From Lachnospiraceae bacterium UBA7188 (GTDB taxonomy: Bacteria; Bacillota; Clostridia; Lachnospirales; Lachnospiraceae), in assembly GCA_002490995.1 (NCBI GenBank), contig DKVC01000092.1:1-30434 (forward strand): 30,434 bases of DNA. The letters are read 5' to 3'. This document shows, piece by piece, positions 7,558 through 14,905 of this stretch. The translations under genes and the position numbers were made by a program. The notes beneath the pieces are model-generated. The model was not told the DNA's origin, did not search any database, and was given only the letters and a program-made list of their open reading frames with translations. How positions within the stretch are numbered: the stretch's first letter is position 1; every line of letters begins with the position of its first letter.

Positions 7558-8019
7558 ATGAAAGGACGGTGTTTTTTGGTGAATTTAAACAAAAGGCTGT
7601 TTGACCTGCTGTATCAAAGTCGACGCACCCAGAAAGACCTTGCTGAAGCCCTCGGTATCTCCGAGCGGAACGTGAGTTCCTGGAAGATGCGCGGTTCTGA
7701 TCCTCCGGCAAACTTGATTGTTGGGATTGCCGCGTTCTTTGGCATTTCCGTTGAGTGCTTCCTGACTGGCGAGGAACACGCTCCTGCTTCAAATGTTGTC
7801 GGGGGGAATGTGGATGCTGGCGCGGTGGTTCAGCAGGGGTCGAGCAACAGCCATGTGTTCGTTTCTGGCGGTGGGTCCGGGAAGCGCACCCTGTCGGATG
7901 AGGAATCCGAGCTGCTCCGTCTTTTCAGTTCCCTTGACGTAAAGCGGCGCATTAAAATCCTTGACCTGGCTTTCAAGCTGGAGGACGAAGCCAGGGCTGA
8001 ATTGTCTGAAAATGAATAG
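7558..8019 (+). CDS. CI-like XRE phage repressor
   Basis: This is a 153-residue protein. An HTH_XRE domain spans about residues 10-65 (RTQKDLAEALGISERNVSSW). A Gly/Ser-rich linker (residues 85-110) leads to a helical C-terminus (LSDEESELLRLFSSLDVKRR), typical of short Firmicute phage repressors that lack a peptidase domain. It is the first rightward gene of the lysogeny operon and faces the leftward early genes. The start is uncertain: ATG 7558 has no good ribosome site, whereas GTG 7579 has AAAGGACGG about 10 bases upstream and may be the true start (seven residues shorter). Confidence 0.75.
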   Translation: MKGRCFLVNLNKRLFDLLYQSRRTQKDLAEALGISERNVSSWKMRGSDPPANLIVGIAAFFGISVECFLTGEEHAPASNVVGGNVDAGAVVQQGSSNSHVFVSGGGSGKRTLSDEESELLRLFSSLDVKRRIKILDLAFKLEDEARAELSENE

Positions 8020-8031
8020 GAGGTGGTCTTT

Positions 8032-8322
8032 GTGGCTGTTTGTAAATCTGTGAAGCGGCGCGTCCGTCTGGACGGTTCCTGCCGGGTGTGGTTTCCCCTG
8101 GTTCGGGACAGCCTGTGCGCCCGTGGTTTCCGAAATGTCGCGGCTGATGAATCATGCTTTCGTCTGACCGCTGATTATGGTGATCCGCCTGTATATGGCG
8201 GTATCTCCGTCACGCTTGCTCCGTCCGCTCTCTGCGGCGGCACGGAGATGTCGGTCGTTGTGACCGCTGATCTCGGCGGCGTGTCTGCGCAGCCTGTGGA
8301 GGGAGGGTCGTGCTTATGGTAG
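8032..8322 (+). CDS. Small phage protein of the lysogeny operon, unknown
   Basis: This 96-residue protein starts at GTG 8032, chosen because GGAGGTGG lies at the preceding gene's stop (8019-8026). The N-terminus is basic (VKRRVRLDG). The rest is rich in beta-strand residues, with several Cys and no known domain. It overlaps the next gene by 7 bases and is therefore in the repressor-integrase operon. Confidence 0.5.
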   Translation: MAVCKSVKRRVRLDGSCRVWFPLVRDSLCARGFRNVAADESCFRLTADYGDPPVYGGISVTLAPSALCGGTEMSVVVTADLGGVSAQPVEGGSCLW

Positions 8323-9164
8323 GCATTTTGAGTTTTCTGGCTGTGGCTTCTGCCATTGCCTTTGTCGTGGCTGTACTGCTGCTGGTGGTCAGGTCGGTGA
8401 AAAAACAGCCCCGGAAGCCGTTTGCGGTGATGGCTGCTGCTTCTGCAGTCGCGTTCTGCGTCCTGGCTGTCTGGGTTTCGTCCATCTATGAGCCGGCTCC
8501 AAAGCCAGCGGATGCGGTTGCCGAATCCGAGCCGGACGCATCTGCTGCCGGTTCTGAATCCACATCCGAAACCGGGCAGACTGCATCTGTGGATGATCCG
8601 TCCCCTGAAGAAACCTCTGCACCGTCATCCGCTCCTGCAGGGACGGAAAAGCCAGCGGAAACGGAAAAGCCGGAACAGTCTGCCACTTCGGATGAATCTT
8701 CCGCGCCGTCATCCGCTCCTGTAGAAACGAAAAAACCGGAACAATCTGCCGCTCCGGCTGAATCTTCCACCGAGGAAACCGAGCCATCATCTGCCCCTGA
8801 TGTTTCCGCGCTCTCTCTGGCTGAAACCTATAAAACTGACGTGGTTGTGGCTTCGAAGATGCTTTTGGATCGGTTCATCACGGATTATTCCGTTTCCTTG
8901 GCTCCGCAGTTATGGACGGTTGCCGATTTCGATTCAGAAGGTGCCGTGATTGCCCTTGCGGATGTGACTTTTAAATCCTCCGGAGCGGTGGAACGCGCTC
9001 TGCTGGTACTTACTCCTGTAATTGAAAACGGGAAAATGACGGAAGCTACGCCGCATTACGTGGCTGTCGGTGAAACCGTCTATGGGGATGATGGCTATTG
9101 CGATGATGTGTTCTCGAATCTGCAGGAGGCTTATGATGCCTTTGCGGCTGGTGGTTCTCAATGA
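8316..9164 (+). CDS. Two-helix membrane protein with extracytoplasmic domain
   Basis: This is a 282-residue protein. Hydrophobic helices at about 2-24 and 37-57 are separated by a basic loop (RSVKKQPRKP), which predicts both termini outside. Residues 60-165 are a low-complexity Ser/Pro/Glu linker with imperfect repeats (SAPSSAP, KPEQSA). Residues 165-282 form a compact domain of unknown family. ATG 8316 is preferred over GTG 8310 because the GGAGGGAGGG site is better spaced for it. It lies between repressor and integrase and overlaps the integrase by ATGA, so it should be expressed in the lysogen. A surface-exposed lysogenic protein suggests superinfection exclusion or altered host surface, but this is inference. 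Confidence 0.6.
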   Translation: MVGILSFLAVASAIAFVVAVLLLVVRSVKKQPRKPFAVMAAASAVAFCVLAVWVSSIYEPAPKPADAVAESEPDASAAGSESTSETGQTASVDDPSPEETSAPSSAPAGTEKPAETEKPEQSATSDESSAPSSAPVETKKPEQSAAPAESSTEETEPSSAPDVSALSLAETYKTDVVVASKMLLDRFITDYSVSLAPQLWTVADFDSEGAVIALADVTFKSSGAVERALLVLTPVIENGKMTEATPHYVAVGETVYGDDGYCDDVFSNLQEAYDAFAAGGSQ

Positions 9165-10597
9165 AGCGGGCGGCTCTGTATATCCGGGTGTCCACTCTGG
9201 AACAGGCGCAGGAGGGCTACTCCATCGGGGCGCAAAAGGAGCGGCTGCTGGCGTTCTGCAAAGCGCACGACTGGGTGGTGGCTGACTTCTATGTGGATGG
9301 TGGGTATTCCGGCTCTAACCTCGACCGTCCGGGTATCCAGAAGCTGATTGCCGAGGTTGGCTCTTTCGACCTCGTGCTGGTGTTCAAACTCGACCGCCTG
9401 TCCCGGTCCCAGCGGGATACCCTCTACCTGATCGAGGAGGTCTTTCTGCCGAATGGCGTTGACTTCGTGTCGATGTCTGAAAGCTTCGACACCTCCATCC
9501 CCTTTGGTCGGGCTATGATCGGCATCCTCTCCGTGTTCGCCCAGCTGGAGCGCGAACAGATCAAAGAACGGACGTTCATGGGGCGCATCGAACGGGCAAA
9601 GGAGGGGCTGTACCACGGCGGCGCGTTCTTCCCCATCGGGTATAATTACGTGGACGGGCGGCTGGCTGTGAACGAGTACGAAGCCCTCCAGGTGCGCAAA
9701 ATCTACGAGTGGTATCTGGATGGGACGTCCCCGGAAAAAATCGCGGAGCGTCTGCGCTCCGAGGGGTACACCAATCGCTACGGCTCGTGGTCGGAGGTTT
9801 CCGGGCGGATCAGCGTTCTGCGGGTCTTGTCCTCCGAGGTCTACCTTGGCACTCTGAAATTCGGGGATGTCGTGGTGGAAAATGCGCACGAGGCAATCAT
9901 CGACCGGGAGTCTTTCGACCGTGTGACTGCCCTGCGGATGAAGCGCAGGGAAATCTACGGCGATTCTCCCTATCAGTCAAAATATCTGCTTGTCGGCTTG
10001 CTCTGGTGCGCCCGCTGCGGTGCCCGGTATGCCGTCAAGCACAACTATGGCGGGTACAAATATTATGTCTGCTACTCCCGCGCAAGGACGGTGAAAAGGA
10101 TGATTAAAGCGGAACACTGCGATAACAAAAACTGGCGGCTGGATGAATTGGATGCCGTGGTGGAGCGCGAGGTTTCCCGGCTTCTGTTCGATCCGGGCTA
10201 TTATCAGGCTCTGGTGAAAATGAAAAAAGCCGAAGTTCAGTCTGCGCCAAAGGGCGAGAATGATGTCCTCAAAGAAAAAATTGCCGACCTGGACAAACAG
10301 ATCGGGCGGCTCATGGATCTGTACCAGGACGAAAAAATCCCGGTCGATGTGCTGTCTGCCCGCATCGACAAATTGCACCGGGAGAAGCTGGCTTTGGAGG
10401 AACAGCTTGCGGCTGTCGAACCTCCGAAACCGAAGCGCGACTTCAACGATGACGCTTTCGCTGGGCTGCTGGCTGACTTCGCCACGGTCTGGCAGTCTGC
10501 TGGGCTGGAGGACAAGCGGCAGATTGTTTCCACGCTGATCCGGCGCATCGTTCTGGACGGCGAACACGTTGAGATTGAATGGGCGTTCCTGGAATAA
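9161..10597 (+). CDS. Large serine recombinase (phage integrase)
   Basis: This is a 478-residue protein. Residues 3-150 are the resolvase catalytic domain, with the nucleophile S11 in YIRVSTLEQ and the LDRLSRS and REQIKERT motifs. A recombinase domain follows around 160-270. A zinc-ribbon domain begins at CARCGARYAVKHNYGGYKYY, with further cysteines downstream. A coiled coil lies near residues 355-410 (KEKIADLDKQIGRLMDLYQ). This is the standard architecture of directional phage integrases that join attP and attB with a 2-bp crossover. The start at 9161 overlaps the previous stop (ATGA). It is the last lysogeny gene and is followed by a bidirectional terminator. The candidate right attachment site lies about 3 kb away near 13,600, further than usual. 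Confidence 0.93.
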   Translation: MKRAALYIRVSTLEQAQEGYSIGAQKERLLAFCKAHDWVVADFYVDGGYSGSNLDRPGIQKLIAEVGSFDLVLVFKLDRLSRSQRDTLYLIEEVFLPNGVDFVSMSESFDTSIPFGRAMIGILSVFAQLEREQIKERTFMGRIERAKEGLYHGGAFFPIGYNYVDGRLAVNEYEALQVRKIYEWYLDGTSPEKIAERLRSEGYTNRYGSWSEVSGRISVLRVLSSEVYLGTLKFGDVVVENAHEAIIDRESFDRVTALRMKRREIYGDSPYQSKYLLVGLLWCARCGARYAVKHNYGGYKYYVCYSRARTVKRMIKAEHCDNKNWRLDELDAVVEREVSRLLFDPGYYQALVKMKKAEVQSAPKGENDVLKEKIADLDKQIGRLMDLYQDEKIPVDVLSARIDKLHREKLALEEQLAAVEPPKPKRDFNDDAFAGLLADFATVWQSAGLEDKRQIVSTLIRRIVLDGEHVEIEWAFLE

Positions 10598-10599
10598 AA

Positions 10600-10633
10600 A
10601 ATAAAGCCCTGCCGGGTGTGGCGGGGCTTTATT
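10600..10633. terminator. Bidirectional intrinsic terminator between convergent operons
   Basis: The arms AATAAAGCCCTGCC (10600-10613) and GGCGGGGCTTTATT (10620-10633) form a 14-bp stem with one G-T pair. A-rich and T-rich flanks occur on both sides. It separates the rightward integrase from the leftward small-gene operon ending at 10644. Confidence 0.8.
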
Positions 10634-10643
10634 GCGCTTTCGG

Positions 10644-11003
10644 TCATGAAGTCCTTGTCAGTGCGGTGAGTGCTTCGAAGCACTTCTGTTCTTCCTGGTC
10701 AATCTTCCGCTGTTCTTTCTGGCTCTGCTTCAGCTGTTCGTGGATGTCCCGCAGCCTGTGGAGCGTCCGTGGCGGGATGTCCTTTATCTTTGCCCTGATC
10801 CACGGTGCTTCCAGTTCCTGCAGTTCCTCCAGCAGTGCTATCTCGTACTGTGTTGCCTGTTCCCGGCGTTCTGTAATCTTGCCGAGCCGCTCGTTGATGC
10901 AGATATTGGTGACGCGGTTCTCTACGTTCATCCCCCACAGGCTGCGCCCTGCGGCGCGTACAGCCGTGATTATCTCTGCCTTGGTGAAATCCTCAAGTCT
11001 CAT
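10644..11003 (-). CDS. Coiled-coil phage protein, unknown
   Basis: This 119-residue protein has a start at 11003 with GGAGGGAGGGTAAAAG upstream. Most of the chain is charged and helical, with likely coiled coils at about 45-70 and 85-108 (HEQLKQSQKEQRKIDQEEQK). No domain is recognised. It is the last gene of the leftward small-gene operon, immediately before the bidirectional terminator, and overlaps the upstream gene by 11 bases. Confidence 0.55.
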   Translation of the reverse strand: MRLEDFTKAEIITAVRAAGRSLWGMNVENRVTNICINERLGKITERREQATQYEIALLEELQELEAPWIRAKIKDIPPRTLHRLRDIHEQLKQSQKEQRKIDQEEQKCFEALTALTRTS

Positions 11004-11181
11004 CTTTTACCCTCCCTCCTGCCGCTCCTACGAGCGCACGGCGTGGCTCTGGCTGTCTGATCCTGCTAATGGCTACAATCCTCGGCGGCGTGACCTCCGT
11101 CCGTGCTGGGTGGCAGTCGCTGCACGTCTCTCCGGGGTCCAGGTTTGCGCCGCAAATCGGACACGTTCTGTAATAGCCCAT
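10993..11181 (-). CDS. Small zinc-ribbon phage protein
   Basis: This 62-residue protein begins MGYYRTCPICGANLDPGETC. The pattern CPIC-x9-CSDC is a compact treble-clef or zinc-ribbon knuckle that probably binds one zinc ion. The remainder is basic and disordered. The start at 11181 follows GAAAGGAGCAAAGACTA. Function unknown. Confidence 0.55.
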   Translation of the reverse strand: MGYYRTCPICGANLDPGETCSDCHPARTEVTPPRIVAISRIRQPEPRRALVGAAGGRVKDET

Positions 11182-11274
11182 TAGTCTTTGCTCCTTTCTT
11201 GTTTCGTTTTATGGTCATTTGGATATTTAGTGTTGTCTAAATTCTGCAAAAAAATTTTTCCTCTGTCCTCTCCG

Positions 11275-11616
11275 CTATATCCTCCTGTTCCATGCGTATG
11301 CCGCTTCTCCCTCGGTCGAATGCCCTACAGTTTCCGCTCCGCAGGACGAGCAATCCACCCACCAAACGCCGTGCTCATTCCCGTGATTCATCTCTGCTTT
11401 TCCTCCACAAAATGGGCAGGGATTTAATTCTTTGTCTGGTTCTCCGAGGTAGTCCAGTTCGTAATCCGACAGTTCCCCGTTCAGCAGTTTCCTGTTGTAT
11501 GCCAGAATGTCATGGTATTTCCCTGCCGGATCATCCTCTCTCCCTATGAATCCATCCATCGGCTGGCACATTGGTGAAAATCCCCTGCTTCTCATGCCGT
11601 ATCTGTAAATACTCAT
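11275..11616 (-). CDS. Lar-type restriction alleviation protein
   Basis: This is a 113-residue protein. The C-terminal half (about 62-113) matches the Lar family pattern: NPCPFCGGKAEM, then WVDCSSCGAETVGHSTE, ending AYAWNRRI. The family is named for proteins that protect incoming DNA from type I restriction, though many phage members are untested. The N-terminal 60 residues are an extra, uncharacterised region. The start at 11616 is chosen for its ATGA overlap with the upstream LysM gene and the AGGAGGAACGCAG site. It may be an anti-restriction gene carried by the prophage. Confidence 0.7.
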   Translation of the reverse strand: MSIYRYGMRSRGFSPMCQPMDGFIGREDDPAGKYHDILAYNRKLLNGELSDYELDYLGEPDKELNPCPFCGGKAEMNHGNEHGVWWVDCSSCGAETVGHSTEGEAAYAWNRRI

Positions 11617-12074
11617 TCTGCGTTCCTCCTTTTCGGTATTGTTAATGTCTGCCCAGGGTAAATCGGGCTTGTAATCGTTATGGAATTGGCTTTGGCTATC
11701 TTTTTCGCTCCCTCCCATGCATCTTTGAAAAAAATCTTTGCGATGCTGTACAGACTGTCACCTCGCTTGACTGCGTATTCTTCGGCTTCCCTCACCCTTT
11801 TGTCGTACTGGTGCGGAATCTGCAAATCATCCAGCAGCTTCCTGTCCTCGTAGGTCAGCGTCCCTGCATCTATCTTCTGCCGGATTGTTTCAATCTGCCG
11901 CGCCCTCCATTCCATGATGGTGTCGTGGGCATCCTTTGCGGTTTCCAGTTCCGCGAGCGTTCTCTTGACTTCCTGCCATGCTGCCGCTATCTGCAGATGC
12001 TCCCCGTCTACCATCCTGTTCCCTGGTGTCGGTATCACGCTGTCCAGCGTGTTCTTTGCTTCCTGAAGCGTCAT
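11613..12074 (-). CDS. Small phage protein with C-terminal LysM domain
   Basis: This is a 153-residue protein. Residues about 100-149 form a LysM module (YAVKRGDSLYSIAKIFF ... IYPGQTLTIP). The N-terminal 95 residues are helical and charged. There is no signal peptide or membrane segment, so it should remain in the cytoplasm unless released at lysis. LysM normally binds peptidoglycan or chitin oligomers, and related modules also occur in phage tail and baseplate proteins. The start at 12074 follows GGAGGGGGACATC. Confidence 0.65.
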   Translation of the reverse strand: MTLQEAKNTLDSVIPTPGNRMVDGEHLQIAAAWQEVKRTLAELETAKDAHDTIMEWRARQIETIRQKIDAGTLTYEDRKLLDDLQIPHQYDKRVREAEEYAVKRGDSLYSIAKIFFKDAWEGAKKIAKANSITITSPIYPGQTLTIPKRRNAE

Positions 12075-12086
12075 GATGTCCCCCTC

Positions 12087-12293
12087 CTATTCTTTTTCGT
12101 TCCTGCCGTGAAGTTCCTTGTACCGGGCAAGTACCGCAGCTGTAAATGCGGAATCACCATTGTCTTTGCCCTCGTAGCTGTCCCTGCAGACATCAATGTA
12201 CGGGCAGTCAACCTCTTCCGCTGGTGTGTGCCAGCATCCGGGGTGTTCCGCACAGACGGCGTTCACTTCTGGTGCGATGTCTGCGTATGTCAT
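12087..12293 (-). CDS. Small Cys-containing phage protein, unknown
   Basis: This 68-residue protein begins MTYADIAPEVNAVCAEHPGC. Four Cys (residues 14, 20, 30, 36) and a nearby His could form a zinc site. The start at 12293 overlaps the upstream stop by ATGA, so it is translationally coupled. No family is recognised. Confidence 0.5.
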   Translation of the reverse strand: MTYADIAPEVNAVCAEHPGCWHTPAEEVDCPYIDVCRDSYEGKDNGDSAFTAAVLARYKELHGRNEKE

Positions 12294-12610
12294 GCCGTCT
12301 CCCTCCCTGCTTCTCTCTGCTTTTTCCGCTCATGGTATCCTGTGATTGCGTCATCGCAAAACTGCCCGCCGGCCCCCAGCAGTCTGTCCAGCGTGTTTTC
12401 TGCGTCCTGCAGGGCGGCTTCCATACGCTTGTAGCTTGCGGTGAATTCCTGCAGGGCTTCCTTTGCCGCTTCTTCCTCCATCATTCCGGGAAGTCTGTCA
12501 AGGATGTTGCAAGCGGCGCACACCGCTTCGTCCTCTGTTTGTGAAATATCGCCCCATCTGAACTTGTCGCGCATCCCGATCATTGTTTCCACAATCTCTC
12601 CAATCTTCAT
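12290..12610 (-). CDS. Small helical phage protein, unknown
   Basis: This 106-residue protein begins MKIGEIVETMIGMRDKFRWG. The start at 12610 is preceded by a CGAAAGCGAGGGAACAGA ribosome-site region. It is largely helical and acidic, with two Cys near residue 30 and two predicted long helices. It overlaps the next gene by ATGA. No domain is recognised. Confidence 0.5.
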   Translation of the reverse strand: MKIGEIVETMIGMRDKFRWGDISQTEDEAVCAACNILDRLPGMMEEEAAKEALQEFTASYKRMEAALQDAENTLDRLLGAGGQFCDDAITGYHERKKQREAGRETA

Positions 12611-12630
12611 TCTGTTCCCTCGCTTTCGGT

Positions 12631-13200
12631 TTAATCTATCGCTTCTGCTACCGAGATCCCGGTGGCATCCTCTACAATCCTGATTGCTTCGTCTATCGCC
12701 GCATCCCATCCTTGCGACCATGCGTCCGTTGCATCTGCCCCTCCGGCTTCGTGAATCCTCTTAAGGATTTCCAGAACCGTGTTCCTGTCCAGCGTTTTCT
12801 CTGCTTCCCACTTTTTCGGTATGATGCTGTTCTCAAATGCCGCTATGGCTTCTTTTGTTCCGCAGTCCGGGCAGATTGCTGTTTTTCCATCTTCGCGTGA
12901 AAGTGCCGGCTCCTCCGTGTAGGCGTTGCCACATTTCGGGCAGTGACGTACCTCGCTCTTGCCCTGCGTCTTGCCGTAGTAGGTTTCTTCGATGATGTCC
13001 TGGAGGTACTCCCTGACCGCAGTGTCGGCTTCCTCGTAAAGCCGCAGGGCATCCTTTTCGTACCTCGCGTTGATTATCCGCGTCATTGTTTCCCTGTCTG
13101 CTTCTCCGTACCCGCTGGTGCGGATTGCCTGTGTCACATCATACCCGGCGTATGACCGGGCGATGTGAAGGTTCTTTTCCTGCTGCTCCTGTGTTCTCAT
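12631..13200 (-). CDS. Zinc-ribbon phage protein
   Basis: This 189-residue protein has a start at 13200 with GAAAGGAGGAAACC upstream. The centre (about 86-121) carries CPKCGNAYTEEPALSREDGK followed by AICPDCGTKEAI, a zinc ribbon common in small Clostridia phage proteins. Helical regions flank it on both sides. It may bind nucleic acid. The exact role is unknown. Confidence 0.55.
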   Translation of the reverse strand: MRTQEQQEKNLHIARSYAGYDVTQAIRTSGYGEADRETMTRIINARYEKDALRLYEEADTAVREYLQDIIEETYYGKTQGKSEVRHCPKCGNAYTEEPALSREDGKTAICPDCGTKEAIAAFENSIIPKKWEAEKTLDRNTVLEILKRIHEAGGADATDAWSQGWDAAIDEAIRIVEDATGISVAEAID

Positions 13201-13214
13201 GGTTTCCTCCTTTC

Positions 13215-13403
13215 TTACCAGTAGCGTTCTGGCTCTGGCTCTGCGAAGTATCTAACAAAACTTGGCGCGGTTTTGTTCAGGTGTCTTGCGTAGGACTTTG
13301 CAAATGCCTTTGTGCAGTTCCCCTCAACCGTGAACGGCCCCGGATCGTATCCGAATTCCGCGTCTGCTTCGTTGTAGCATCTTACCATCCATGCTTCGTT
13401 CAT
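13215..13403 (-). CDS. Small phage protein, unknown
   Basis: This 62-residue protein begins MNEAWMVRCYNEADAEFGYD. The start at 13403 has only a modest AAAGGGA site. It is acidic and aromatic, without a recognisable domain. It lies in the same leftward run as its neighbours. Confidence 0.45.
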   Translation of the reverse strand: MNEAWMVRCYNEADAEFGYDPGPFTVEGNCTKAFAKSYARHLNKTAPSFVRYFAEPEPERYW

Positions 13404-13421
13404 TCCCTTTGCTTCTTTCGG

Positions 13422-13565
13422 TTATCGTGTAATTTGAATCATCTTTGCTTCCGTCAGTTTCTCATCCTGTTCTTCAATGTCAAAAAGGATTTTGCGGAGT
13501 TCCTTTACCGTCAATTCTTGATTCTCCACTGTTGTGAGTACCTGTCTTAATTCTCTTGCTGTCAT
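13422..13565 (-). CDS. Very small first gene of the leftward phage operon
   Basis: This 47-residue protein begins MTARELRQVLTTVENQEL and is highly charged and helical. The start at 13565 has an excellent GAAAGGAGAACAGAG site, the main reason to call it. It is the first gene inside the prophage at its right border. The reading frame of the truncated pilus-operon gene overlaps it in a different frame down to 13480, which is best explained by insertion. Confidence 0.55.
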   Translation of the reverse strand: MTARELRQVLTTVENQELTVKELRKILFDIEEQDEKLTEAKMIQITR

Positions 13566-14307
13566 CTCTGTTCTCCTTTCGGTTTAGACTACTTGTAATG
13601 GCGGTTTTAACCGTTACTCTGCGTCCCCAGGAACTCCAGATAGCATCCTGTGCATTGTGTTCCTGCACGCCGTCCGCCTTTACTTCGAGACAGAACCTGG
13701 CGCCGTCATATTCATAGGTGGTAGTGATGGTCGTGTACTTCCCGGAGGTCTCCCTGGTTTCCGACACTCTGGAGGCCACGCCGCCGTTGATGGTCAGGGT
13801 ATCCGCAAAGGGAACCGTCCCTGTCCCGGCGTTCAGCAGTTTGTTGTAGTACAGAACCGTCCGCTCATCCGTGGATGCGTTCTCGTCCAGGAGCCAGTCG
13901 GTGCCCAGGTTCACCAGATGCAGTTCGATGAGATCCGGGGAAAGCTCCGGTATCTTCTCGTCGTTTGCGTCCAACCAGTACTTATGGATGTTGACACGGA
14001 CATACTCGTTGATGACACCGCTGTTATTCACATGGAGGACCTCGGGATATGCCTTGCCCAGTTTAAATACTTCATCCTCCGCCAGGAGGTGTTTCAGCAA
14101 TGTCTCCTCGCCTTCCACCGGCAGGTTATTCTCCAGAAGCGTGATGCCGATCTCGTGGAGCTGGATATTCGTCTCATAATCTTCTGAAAAATATGTCAGT
14201 GCGGCCCTCGCCCCGCCGATGGAGCTGAACAGGAGCAGCCCCGCCGCAAGCACGAAAGCGGCTGCCGTTGTAATCGGGGAAGAGACTATCTTCTTCAACT
14301 TTTTCAT
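13480..14307 (-). CDS. TasA/SipW-type secreted protein with 3' end replaced by prophage DNA
   Basis: This 275-residue protein has a start at 14307 and GGAGGGAATG upstream. The N-terminus (MKKLKKIVSSPITTAAAFVL ... SSIGGARAALTYFSEDYE) is a SipW-dependent-type signal, as in TasA and camelysin, with a predicted cleavage after the GGARA segment. The mature domain is beta-rich and ends in AIWSSWGRRVTV, where related proteins normally stop soon after. The following 40 or so residues are basic, low in structure, and encoded by DNA that also carries a phage ribosome site and gene. I infer that prophage insertion near 13,600 removed the original stop, giving a hybrid C-terminus. It has no sorting signal. 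It is the last gene of the pilus operon. Confidence 0.7.
   Translation of the reverse strand: MKKLKKIVSSPITTAAAFVLAAGLLLFSSIGGARAALTYFSEDYETNIQLHEIGITLLENNLPVEGEETLLKHLLAEDEVFKLGKAYPEVLHVNNSGVINEYVRVNIHKYWLDANDEKIPELSPDLIELHLVNLGTDWLLDENASTDERTVLYYNKLLNAGTGTVPFADTLTINGGVASRVSETRETSGKYTTITTTYEYDGARFCLEVKADGVQEHNAQDAIWSSWGRRVTVKTAITSSLNRKENRDDSKRIKTGTHNSGESRIDGKGTPQNPF
13581..13612. other. Candidate prophage attachment site (right junction)
   Basis: At the phage-host boundary, a 32-bp stretch has two imperfect inverted 12-bp arms (GGTTTAGACTAC and GCGGTTTTAACC, about 8 of 12 symmetric) around an 8-bp centre, TTGTAATG. Large serine integrases use such imperfect palindromes with a 2-bp crossover. 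Placement is by position and symmetry only; the matching left junction is outside the window. Confidence 0.35.
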
Positions 14308-14309
14308 AC

Positions 14310-14891
14310 TCAGTCATTCCCTCCTTCCGAAGCGCCTGTGACAAGCCCTGCCGTCCAGTCCGCAGCCCATGGTTCCAGGGCATTGCCGTCCGTATCGTAC
14401 TGCACCGGAACGGATTCGTAGATGACTATGACATTACAGTCCTCCCCTTCCTCCGCATCCGCCGGGAACTCTATCCGGATAAGCAGCTCACTGGTGGATG
14501 ACACATTCAATGTACCGTCCTCCCCGGTAACCGCACCGGGCAATATCCCATCGTAATAGTAATACCCGTCGCTGCCCGCCTGCCAGCTTCCGTCCGCGGA
14601 ACTGTAGGAAAGCGGATAACGGCTGCCGCTGAAGGCCCTGGCCCTGACATATACGGCCTGTTCACCGTTATTGGAAACCACCAGGTGCTTGGTGTGGTCG
14701 CTGTATTCCTCCTCTATCTGTGTCTGACTGCCAAGGCCGATACGCAGTGTACCGGTAGCCCTGGTATATGTGGTAAAATAGCTCCAGGCATCTCCCACTG
14801 TGGCAAAAAGAGCTGCCCCTATGGCGAGGGCTGAGACAGCGCCGCATGATGCCGCGAGAATGCGTTTCCGAAAAATATCTTTCTTCTTCAT
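14310..14891 (-). CDS. TasA/SipW-type secreted structural protein
   Basis: This is a 193-residue protein. The N-terminus (KRILAASCGAVSALAIGAAL then FATVGDAWSYFTTYT) is a SipW-type signal peptide. The mature part (TGTLRIGLGSQTQIEEEY, VVSNNGEQAVYVRARAFSG) fits the beta-sandwich of TasA/camelysin-like proteins. Such proteins form fibres or decorate the surface in biofilms. There is no LPXTG motif or C-terminal membrane helix, so anchoring must be indirect. The start at 14891 follows GGGGGTGGGATGAG. It lies downstream of the sortase and 2 bp before a related gene; the two probably work as a pair. Confidence 0.75.
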   Translation of the reverse strand: MKKKDIFRKRILAASCGAVSALAIGAALFATVGDAWSYFTTYTRATGTLRIGLGSQTQIEEEYSDHTKHLVVSNNGEQAVYVRARAFSGSRYPLSYSSADGSWQAGSDGYYYYDGILPGAVTGEDGTLNVSSTSELLIRIEFPADAEEGEDCNVIVIYESVPVQYDTDGNALEPWAADWTAGLVTGASEGGND

Positions 14892-14905
14892 CTCATCCCA
14901 CCCCC

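Larger units (their letters stand above)
1..13600. mobile_element. Prophage, right-hand part (left end outside window)
   Basis: The contents are typical of a temperate phage of Firmicutes: replication protein, SSB, SbcCD-like nuclease, XRE regulators arranged around a divergent control region, large serine integrase, and many tightly packed small genes with ATGA overlaps. No capsid, tail or lysis gene is visible, so the late genes must lie left of the window. The right border is placed near 13,580-13,612, where the last phage gene meets the 3' end of a pilus-operon gene. The exact crossover and the left end cannot be seen. Confidence 0.85.

Noticed and set aside
9161..10597. The serine recombinase as the enzyme that inverts the pilus promoter.
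   Set aside because: It is a large phage integrase inside the prophage lysogeny operon; the adjacent tyrosine recombinase with its stop in the repeat is the simpler candidate.
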